From assembly GCA_019120475.1 (NCBI GenBank), contig DWVA01000002.1, forward strand, positions 1-19,899: a stretch of DNA of 19,899 nucleotides, given 5' to 3'. Within the stretch, counting starts at the first letter, position 1. The number at the start of each line of letters is the position of its first letter. The notes beneath the pieces were generated by a model that saw only the letters and a list, made by a program, of their open reading frames with translations, had not been told where the DNA came from and searched no databases. The position numbers and the translations under genes are program-made. This stretch comes from Candidatus Blautia intestinipullorum. Lineage in GTDB: Bacteria; Bacillota; Clostridia; Lachnospirales; Lachnospiraceae. Of this stretch, positions 1 through 5,709 are shown piece by piece.

Positions 1-393
1 TTTGACCAGTGCGGCGTCGTAATGTATCTGGACAGTGAAAACTGGCTGAAAGGCTCTATCGAATACGAAACAGAAAAATACCAGCACCTGGGCAGCGTTG
101 CAACTAATATGGGATATTCTGACTGGGCGACTACCAGCATCGACGCTTCTGTAAAATCCATGTGGTACCGCCTGAGCCGGAGAGAAGACGACTTCTGTAT
201 CGAATGTTCTTATGACGGAGAGAACTACCAGCAGATGCGCATCTGCCACATGTGGAAGGCAAAAGACAAAATAGCTTTCGGCATCTACGCCTGCAGTCCG
301 GAGGACTCTTCCTTTAAGGCAGTTTTTACGGATATGAAGCTTTCTGAGTGTATGTGGAAAGCGCATAACGGCCAGGCGCCGGATCCGGAGTAA
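1..393 (+). CDS. DUF1349-like protein, 3' part (gene starts before the window)
   Basis: The open frame runs in from base 1 and ends at TAA 391-393, so only the last ~130 residues are present. An internal ATG at 22 is probably not the start, because the upstream codons (FDQCGVV) continue the same fold. The order of motifs FDQCGVVMYLD, ENWLKGSIEYE, SDWATTS, FCIECSYDGENYQQMR and FGIYACSP matches the DUF1349 family, a concanavalin-A-like beta sandwich of about 190-200 residues. The family is sometimes annotated 'regulation of enolase protein 1'. It is a presumed cytosolic protein of unknown biochemical role. No signal peptide or catalytic motif is visible in this part. The family call rests on recalled motif similarity, not on a search. 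Confidence 0.8.
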   Translation, partial: FDQCGVVMYLDSENWLKGSIEYETEKYQHLGSVATNMGYSDWATTSIDASVKSMWYRLSRREDDFCIECSYDGENYQQMRICHMWKAKDKIAFGIYACSPEDSSFKAVFTDMKLSECMWKAHNGQAPDPE

Positions 394-473
394 AAAAGTT
401 CCGCGGGAATGCTGCCGGAAAATTGTTTTCTTCATCATAATCACCAATATCCCGTAGAAATTTTGTATAAAAT

Positions 474-484
474 GTAAAATCTGC
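474..484. repeat. 11-bp element copied at 643-653 and inverted at 512-522
   Basis: GTAAAATCTGC occurs at 474-484 and again at 643-653. Its exact reverse complement occurs at 512-522. The last two copies lie inside the 14-bp helix that closes the structured-RNA candidate. The first lies upstream of the putative transcription start, so it could only pair as DNA or in a longer read-through transcript, where it would compete for the same partner strand. Confidence 0.6.
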
Positions 485-498
485 GCCTTGCAAAATCG

Positions 499-507
499 TG
501 TTATAAT
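499..507 (+). promoter_or_regulatory. Extended -10 promoter of the structured RNA
   Basis: TGTTATAAT at 499-507 is a consensus extended -10 (TGn-TATAAT). No convincing -35 hexamer lies 16-18 bp upstream (ATCTGC at 479-484), which is acceptable for extended -10 promoters. Transcription would begin near 512-515, exactly where the 5' strand of the closing helix starts. Confidence 0.5.
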
Positions 508-511
508 AACC

Positions 512-705
512 GCAGATTTTACTTTAGGCACGAACGAGCACAGGCGTACAAAAGATACACCCAAAAACCTTCACGGAGCTTACAGAATCTCTGTTTTCTC
601 GCTCCTGTTCTCTGGGGATTCTCCTCCCCTACAAATGATAAAGTAAAATCTGCAAAAGGACATTGCAGGATACATTTCCAGAAATGTGTTTTGCAATGTC
701 CTTTT
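512..705 (+). ncRNA. Orphan structured RNA, 6S-like architecture
   Basis: There is no supported ORF here. Bases 512-525 pair perfectly with 640-653 (14 bp). Inside, 536-544 pairs with 604-612 with one mismatch. GGAGC 575-579 pairs with GCTCC 601-605 around an inner ACAGA/TCTGT hairpin; this overlaps and competes with the previous helix. A small GGGGA/TCCCC hairpin (614-618/625-629) lies on the 3' side of the resulting open region. A terminator hairpin follows immediately. Size (~190 nt with terminator), a long closing stem, a large internal bubble and a 3'-side bubble hairpin are all features of 6S RNA (ssrS), which binds housekeeping RNA polymerase. I could not match conserved 6S bases, so the class is open. 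The downstream gene is antisense, so this is not a cis-leader. Confidence 0.5.
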
Positions 706-706
706 T
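654..706. terminator. Strong intrinsic terminator of the structured RNA
   Basis: Bases 654-667 pair perfectly with 692-705 (14 bp: AAAAGGACATTGCA and its complement). An inner ACATTT/AAATGT stem (672-677/682-687) closes on a CCAG loop. The T run at 702-706 serves plus-strand transcripts and the flanking A run serves the other direction. Confidence 0.8.
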
Positions 707-795
707 ATAGCAAAAATCCTATTTTACTGACAGAATGTGAGAGATTCTTCATCCAGAATCATAGAGTTTCCCCCCAACTTTACCTGTACACCAAA

Positions 796-819
796 ACAAG
801 GCTCCCGAAGGAGCCCTGT
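796..819 (-). terminator. Terminator of the sugar ABC operon
   Basis: GGCTCC 800-805 pairs with GGAGCC 810-815 around a CGAA loop (TTCG on the minus strand), with ACA/TGT continuing the stem after one mismatch. On the minus strand it is followed by TTGTTTTGG. It lies about 20 bp past the binding-protein stop codon, where the operon should end. Confidence 0.75.
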
Positions 820-838
820 CGTTTGTATAGATTTTGAA

Positions 839-1864
839 TTAGTACAGTTCAGCGTACTCTTCAATGTTCTCAGGTGTGAACTGAAGCGGCTCGCCAAGAA
901 CGATTTCTGTACCGCCGTCGTCAGCTTCTGTAATGGTGTATTCGCCAAGGTCGCCTGCTGTGAAGGTTTCATCCAGAGCGCCGGTGATGTCACCGCTTAC
1001 AAGTGCCATAGTTGTGTATGCGCTGAGTTTTCCAAGGCCCTGCATATCCCACAGATAGAAGTACGGGCAGGAATGAGCGTTGTCATCGCCTGTGTACTCA
1101 AGCATTTCAGACGGAAGTCCAAGACCTGTCAGTTTGCAGGTGGATTCGTTGTCCTGAAGGTATTTAGCTGCTGCAGCGATACCAACAGTTGTCGGAGCGC
1201 AGATAACTTTCAGATCCGGATAGTTCTGGATCAGAGCTGCTGTCTGGTCTGTAGATTTCTGCGGTTCGTCATCACCGTAAGCAACCTCTACCAGTTCCAG
1301 TTTGCTGTATTTCTCATCGCCTTCCATGATGGATTTCATAGCGTCGATCCATGCGTTCTGGTTAGCTGCCTGAGATGTAGCGGAAAGAATAGCGAACTGG
1401 CCTTCGCCGCCGGAGATATCAAGTACAGCGTCCATAAGAGCCTGACCTACAGCCTGTGTACCAGCCTGGTTTACAAATACCTGACGGCTGTCTTTGTTCG
1501 GAGCGGAGTCGAAAGAAGATACCTTGATTCCAGCGTCCATAGCCTCTTCCAGTTTTGCCTGAAGAGCGTTTACATCGTTTGCTGCGATGCAGATCGCGTC
1601 AAAGTCCTGAGAGATCAGGTTGTCAAGAACCTTGATCTGAGCGTCTGCAGTTGCGGTTTCCGGATATACAACCTCTACCTCTCCGCCTTCGGCTTCAACA
1701 GTCTCCTGGAAAGAAGCTGCCGCGATCTCGAAGAAAGCGTTTCCTGCTGATTTTCCAACCAGGGCGATCTTCTGTCCGTCGCCTACGCCTGCTGCGAATA
1801 CAGGGCTTGCAGCGCCAAGAATCATGGTTCCACAAAGAAGTGCGCTAATAATTTTTTTGTTCAT
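839..1864 (-). CDS. Sugar ABC transporter substrate-binding protein (RhaS/AI-2-type)
   Basis: A 341-residue periplasmic-binding-protein-type receptor that would capture a sugar outside the membrane and deliver it to the permeases encoded upstream. The start chosen is ATG at 1864: GGGAGG sits about 8 bases upstream and the protein begins MNKK followed by a hydrophobic stretch to PVFA-A near residue 25. The frame stays open further upstream but without such signals. The body (KIALVGKSAGNAFF, DAICIAANDVNAL, GIKVSSFDSA, FVNQAG) is the Peripla_BP_4 fold of the RhaS/LsrB-like group. No lipobox cysteine is visible in the usual place: the only early Cys, at residue 11, follows Leu-Leu. A cleaved, non-lipidated form is therefore suggested, which is unusual for a Gram-positive binding protein. 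It is the last gene of the operon, separated by 135 bases from the permease. Substrate is inferred from family and the nearby rhaB. Confidence 0.88.
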   Translation of the reverse strand: MNKKIISALLCGTMILGAASPVFAAGVGDGQKIALVGKSAGNAFFEIAAASFQETVEAEGGEVEVVYPETATADAQIKVLDNLISQDFDAICIAANDVNALQAKLEEAMDAGIKVSSFDSAPNKDSRQVFVNQAGTQAVGQALMDAVLDISGGEGQFAILSATSQAANQNAWIDAMKSIMEGDEKYSKLELVEVAYGDDEPQKSTDQTAALIQNYPDLKVICAPTTVGIAAAAKYLQDNESTCKLTGLGLPSEMLEYTGDDNAHSCPYFYLWDMQGLGKLSAYTTMALVSGDITGALDETFTAGDLGEYTITEADDGGTEIVLGEPLQFTPENIEEYAELY

Positions 1865-1999
1865 TTTTTTTCCTCCCTTGGATAATATAGTTTTTATTTG
1901 CAACTGCGCCTCCTTTTCAGAAGCGCAGCTACCTGCTTCTTCCATTTCAGATATTTCTCTGTCCGCGCAGAAAACCTCTGTGCCGGAAATACCGGAAAA
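1865..1999 (-). other. Intercistronic leader before the binding-protein gene
   Basis: 135 bases without a supported gene, between permease and binding protein, where the other junctions in the operon are -3 and +2 bases. On the minus strand it holds a possible AGAAGC/GCTTCT hairpin (1919-1924/1935-1940), a CCGG-N5-CCGG repeat near 1983-1995, and the GGGAGG ribosome site. No convincing -35/-10 pair was found. A stabilising or processing hairpin that raises binding-protein output over the membrane subunits would be typical of such operons (inference). Confidence 0.4.
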
Positions 2000-3007
2000 T
2001 TATTTGTTCTTTACCTGTACGGCTCTCTTTACCTGTCCTACGATGTTCGGCAGGGCAACCGCCGCAACAAGCAGAACGCCGATGATAAGAAGGATTACCT
2101 GAGCGTTTACGTTCTTCTGTCCAAGACCAACACGCAGACATACGATGATAAACGCGGAGATCACACCGCCGGCAAGATTTCCTTTACCGCCTGTAGAAGA
2201 AATGCCGCCGAATACTGCCATAGCGATGGCGTCCATTTCAAATCCGTTTCCTGTCGTGGTATTTGCTCCGTAGGAGGAGGACACCAGGAACAGGGCGCAC
2301 AGTCCGGAAATAGTTCCCATCACTGTGTAAATGATCATACGGATCTTCTGTACATGAATACCGGAATAGTATGCAGTAAGACGGTTTGTACCGATAGCGT
2401 ATACTCTTCTTCCGAAAGTGCTCTTTCCAAGAATAACGGCAAAGATCACTGCAAGGATCAGCACCAGGAAAAGGATGTAGGGAACCTGTCCCACTTTTCC
2501 GCCGATCAGACGGAAACCGTCCGTATTTGTAACGGAAATACTTCCTCCGTCTCCCAGAACGATCTCGGCAATACCACGGAAGATGATCTGTGTTGCCAGA
2601 GTTACGATCATAGGAGGAAGCTCCTGAAATCTCGTAAGGATGAATCCGTTGATGGCTCCGCATATGGTTCCTACGATCAGCGCAGTCAGTACGACTACGA
2701 TAAACGGCGCGTTGGAATTGCAGACAATACAGCACATGGTAGCGGAAAGGCAGACGATAGAGCCTACAGAGATATCAATCTCGCCCAGCACCAGGATATA
2801 TGCCATTGTCAGCATCAGGAATACCTCTGCCAGATAAACCGGCATCTGACGGAGCAGACTGTTCAGGTTATAAAACTCTGAGAATATTGCGCAGAAAATA
2901 TTTACGGCAATAAAGATCAGAACCAGAATTCCTTCCCAGGAGAAGATCATCCGCTTTACCGAACTTTCTGGCACATTGTTAATACTTCTTCCAGATTTTC
3001 CAGCCAT
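2000..3007 (-). CDS. Sugar ABC transporter permease (CUT2 family), second subunit
   Basis: A 335-residue integral membrane protein of the BPD_transp_2 family (RbsC/RhaP/RhaQ type). It forms the channel with its paralogue encoded just upstream. It has an N-terminal cytoplasmic stretch, then about nine to ten hydrophobic helices. The family landmarks are visible: LGEIDISVGSIVCLSATM (paired with GGIDISIMSTLALSGMS in the partner), GRRVYAIGTN, and GGISSTGGKGNLAGGV near the C-terminus, which contacts the ATPase. The start ATG at 3007 lies two bases after the stop of the preceding permease, with GGGAG inside that gene as its ribosome site, so the two are translationally coupled. Length is normal. 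Substrate cannot be read from this subunit alone. Confidence 0.92.
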   Translation of the reverse strand: MAGKSGRSINNVPESSVKRMIFSWEGILVLIFIAVNIFCAIFSEFYNLNSLLRQMPVYLAEVFLMLTMAYILVLGEIDISVGSIVCLSATMCCIVCNSNAPFIVVVLTALIVGTICGAINGFILTRFQELPPMIVTLATQIIFRGIAEIVLGDGGSISVTNTDGFRLIGGKVGQVPYILFLVLILAVIFAVILGKSTFGRRVYAIGTNRLTAYYSGIHVQKIRMIIYTVMGTISGLCALFLVSSSYGANTTTGNGFEMDAIAMAVFGGISSTGGKGNLAGGVISAFIIVCLRVGLGQKNVNAQVILLIIGVLLVAAVALPNIVGQVKRAVQVKNK

Positions 3008-3009
3008 GA

Positions 3010-4005
3010 TTACATCTCCCTTTCTTTCAGTGCGTTTCTGTCAGCAGCACGCTGCAGAACAATGTTAATGATAACAACTGCAAGAATGATCAGGCCCTTG
3101 ATCGTATTCAGCCAGAGCTGGTTGAAGAACGGGATCAGCGGAAGCGCTCTCGCGATAGTCGCAAGGATCAGAGAACCAAGAAGGGCCCCCAGAACAGTTC
3201 CCCGTCCGCCGTTCATGCTGACGCCGCCGATTACACAGGCTGCGATAACATCCATCTCTCCGCCGTACTGCATGTCAGGCATGGCCGATGCATAAACGGA
3301 AACCTGAAGGGCTCCGCCCAGACCGGAAAGAAGACCCATGATCGTATAAACAAGAAGTTTCGTATTTTTTACGTTAATACCGGAAACTTCAGCCGCCTCC
3401 GCGTTGCTTCCTACCGCGTAGATCTTACGTCCGGTCCTGGTCCATTTCATAAACCAGAAGAAGAAAGCGTAGCAGACAATGATCACCCAGATCACACAGT
3501 TGATTCCTAAAAACTTGCTGGTGGCAAAATTCTTGAAGCTTCCCAGAGCTGCCGCGCTGGCCCACTCGCCGCCGTTGGAAACAAGATAACCCATTGCACG
3601 ATAAATATACATAAAGCCCATGGTAGCGATGATCGGCGGCACGTCTGCTCTTGAGATCACCAGACCTACTACAAATCCGCAGACAATACCAATGGCAATG
3701 GCGATAACAAACGCCAGAACCGGGTTCGCGATCACATCGTATTTCAGCATCATTCCGATAGACATACCGGATAAAGCCAGAGTAGACATGATGGAAATAT
3801 CAATTCCGCCTACCAGCATGACGCAGAGCATACCAAGCGCCATGACCATCATTACCGCATTGTTTTTCAGCATATCCATCAGTGACTTTGGCGTCAGGAA
3901 TGATGGGCTGATCGCTGTAACGATCACAAAAAGCACGATCAGGACAATCGCAAGCAGGGCTTCACGAGAGCCTGTAATTCTTTTCATAAGTGATTTCTGT
4001 TTCAT
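3010..4005 (-). CDS. Sugar ABC transporter permease (CUT2 family), first subunit
   Basis: A 331-residue integral membrane permease, homologous to but distinct from the downstream one. It shows multiple hydrophobic helices, GGIDISIMSTLALSGMSIG in the first third, GRKIYAVGSNAEAAEVSGI in the middle and GGVSMNGGRGTVLGALLG near the end, the conserved CUT2 permease sites. Its ATG overlaps the ATPase stop codon as ATGA (4002-4005), showing translational coupling. Two different permease genes, rather than a homodimer as in ribose RbsC, match the rhamnose (RhaP/RhaQ) and AI-2 (LsrC/LsrD) layouts. Length and composition are normal. Confidence 0.92.
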   Translation of the reverse strand: MKQKSLMKRITGSREALLAIVLIVLFVIVTAISPSFLTPKSLMDMLKNNAVMMVMALGMLCVMLVGGIDISIMSTLALSGMSIGMMLKYDVIANPVLAFVIAIAIGIVCGFVVGLVISRADVPPIIATMGFMYIYRAMGYLVSNGGEWASAAALGSFKNFATSKFLGINCVIWVIIVCYAFFFWFMKWTRTGRKIYAVGSNAEAAEVSGINVKNTKLLVYTIMGLLSGLGGALQVSVYASAMPDMQYGGEMDVIAACVIGGVSMNGGRGTVLGALLGSLILATIARALPLIPFFNQLWLNTIKGLIILAVVIINIVLQRAADRNALKEREM

Positions 4006-5510
4006 TTTTCAGCCCCCTTTCCGGTTCCTTTCTCCATGGCAAGCTCAAGGATTCTTTCCTGAGTAGCCTCGTCACGGTTCAGCTCGCCGGTCTTTCTTCC
4101 ATTGCACATAACAACGATACGGTCTGACATGCCCAGGATCTCAGGCATCTCCGAAGAGATCAGGATGATGGCGTATCCTCTCTTTGCCAGATCTCCCATG
4201 ATCGCGTAGATCTCCGCTTTGGCACCTACGTCCACGCCCTTGGTGGGCTCGTCCATGATAACGACCTTCATCTCCTGGCTGAGTGCCTTGGCAACTACAA
4301 CTTTCTGCTGGTTGCCGCCGGAAAGAGAACTTGCCGGCTGGAAGATATCCACTGCCTTGGTGTCTACCTCCTCCAGAAGCTTTTTCGCCAGATCTCTCTC
4401 TGTCTTCTCATCATTGATCCCATGCTTCGCGTATTTGCTGATGGTAGGAAGCGTTACGTTTCTTCCAAGTCCCCAGCTCATGATCAGACCCTCTTTCTGA
4501 CGGTCTTCCGGAAGCAGGATGATTCCTTTTTCCATTGCGTCGGAGGGGCGTTTAATATGTATTTCTTTTCCTTCCAGATATACCTTTCCGGAATCCGGAT
4601 GAGTGATGCCGCAGATCGCCTCCACAGTCTCTGTACGTCCGGCGCCTACCAGACCAGTAAGACCTACGATCTCTCCGGCTCTTACGCTGAAGGACACATC
4701 CTTGAAGAAACCGGTTCTGGACAGATTCTCCACTCTCAGCATTTCCTGGCCCAGTTTTACCTCCGGCTTCGGGAACAGGTCGTTGATCTCACGTCCGACC
4801 ATTGCTTTGATCAGGTCCGCATTGGTGATCCCGTTTACGTCATAAGTTCCGATGTACTGGGAATCACGGAATACGGTCACGCGGGAAGCCAGACGGTACA
4901 TATCCTCAAAACGGTGGGAAATGAAGATAATGGATACGCCTTCTTCCTTTAATTTATCGACAAGTGTATAGAGCTTCTCGGATTCAGATTTCGTCAGTGC
5001 CGCCGTAGGCTCATCCAGGATGATGATCTTGGCGTTGGTGGACATTGCCTTGGCAATCTCTACCATCTGCTGCTGAGCCACGCTCAGCGTACCCATCTCA
5101 TCTGTGGCGTCGAAGTCTGCGTCAAGCTGCTGCAGGAGCTTGTTTGCCTCTGCGTTCATAGCCTTCCACTGGATCATTTTGTTTTTGATGATCTCGTGGC
5201 CCATGAAAATGTTTTCCGCCACGGTCAGATGCGGATATGAAGTGGGATGCTGATAAACGGCTGCGATACCTGCCGCCTGGGCATCCTTCGGTCCTTTGAA
5301 GTCCACTTTCTTTCCGTTTAAGAACATTTCGCCTTCTTCCGCCTTATGTACACCGGTAATAACTTTGATGAAGGTAGATTTACCGGCGCCGTTTTCGCCC
5401 ATAAGCGCATGAACTTCACCGGGTTTCAACTGGAACTGCACGTTGTTCAGCGCCTTAACGCCCGGGAAAATCTTCGTAATGCCTTTTAACTCAAGAACAT
5501 ATTCAGACAC
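4002..5510 (-). CDS. Sugar ABC transporter ATP-binding protein with two ABC domains
   Basis: A 502-residue tandem ATPase of the RbsA/MglA/RhaT type that powers the two permeases from the cytoplasm. The N-terminal domain carries Walker A GENGAGKST (residues 39-47), a signature-like LSVAQQQMVEIAKAM, Walker B IILDEPTAAL and switch ISHR. The C-terminal domain has the degenerate Walker A GLVGAGRTE usual for this family, then LSGGNQQKVVVAKAL and VVIMDEPTKGVD. The start is GTG at 5510, with AGGGAGG about 10 bases upstream. Length is the family norm. It is the first gene of the operon, transcribed away from the wall-polymer genes across a 200-bp divergent intergenic region. Confidence 0.94.
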   Translation of the reverse strand: MSEYVLELKGITKIFPGVKALNNVQFQLKPGEVHALMGENGAGKSTFIKVITGVHKAEEGEMFLNGKKVDFKGPKDAQAAGIAAVYQHPTSYPHLTVAENIFMGHEIIKNKMIQWKAMNAEANKLLQQLDADFDATDEMGTLSVAQQQMVEIAKAMSTNAKIIILDEPTAALTKSESEKLYTLVDKLKEEGVSIIFISHRFEDMYRLASRVTVFRDSQYIGTYDVNGITNADLIKAMVGREINDLFPKPEVKLGQEMLRVENLSRTGFFKDVSFSVRAGEIVGLTGLVGAGRTETVEAICGITHPDSGKVYLEGKEIHIKRPSDAMEKGIILLPEDRQKEGLIMSWGLGRNVTLPTISKYAKHGINDEKTERDLAKKLLEEVDTKAVDIFQPASSLSGGNQQKVVVAKALSQEMKVVIMDEPTKGVDVGAKAEIYAIMGDLAKRGYAIILISSEMPEILGMSDRIVVMCNGRKTGELNRDEATQERILELAMEKGTGKGAEK

Positions 5511-5548
5511 GGCTCTTTCTCCTCCCTTTTTATGATCTCTTTTTAATT

Positions 5549-5604
5549 CGATTCCATTTTAGCATTAGTGATTTTTTAAAAAAATGGGAATATTTTTGGA
5601 ATCG
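5549..5604. promoter_or_regulatory. Widely spaced inverted repeat in the divergent intergenic region
   Basis: CGATTCCA (5549-5556) and its exact reverse complement TGGAATCG (5597-5604) flank 40 bases, giving centre-to-centre spacing of 48 bp. They sit upstream of the ABC ATPase start, around a possible minus-strand extended -10 (TGCTAAAAT, plus-strand bases near 5556-5564). Spaced half-sites of this kind suit a looping or two-site regulator. Which protein binds is unknown. Confidence 0.3.
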
Positions 5605-5648
5605 GGGTAAAATATTTTTCAGTTATTTGCACAAAACTATGGTGAACA

Positions 5649-5677
5649 TTGACACCAGAAATGGCATTTGTTATAGT
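5649..5677 (+). promoter_or_regulatory. Near-consensus sigma-A promoter of the wall-polymer/regulator run
   Basis: TTGACA (5649-5654), a 17-bp spacer, then TATAGT (5672-5677) preceded by TG at 5669-5670 as an extended -10. Expected start is near 5684, giving a leader of about 26 bases with GAAGGG as ribosome site before ATG 5710. This is the strongest promoter-like sequence in the window. Confidence 0.85.
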
Positions 5678-5709
5678 AAATATATTGGAAATTGAAGGGA
5701 TTTTGATAA

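Noticed and set aside
536..629. SRP RNA, tmRNA, RNase P RNA or a riboswitch
   Set aside because: None of the sequence landmarks of these RNAs was recognised, and no sense-strand gene follows that a riboswitch could control.
737..1750. Long 337-codon plus-strand frame, rich in Cys/Val/Phe
   Set aside because: It is the antisense shadow of the substrate-binding protein gene; there is no ribosome site and the composition is typical of a reverse-frame reading. The 1898-2881, 6016-6858 and 13343-13915 frames were rejected for the same reason.
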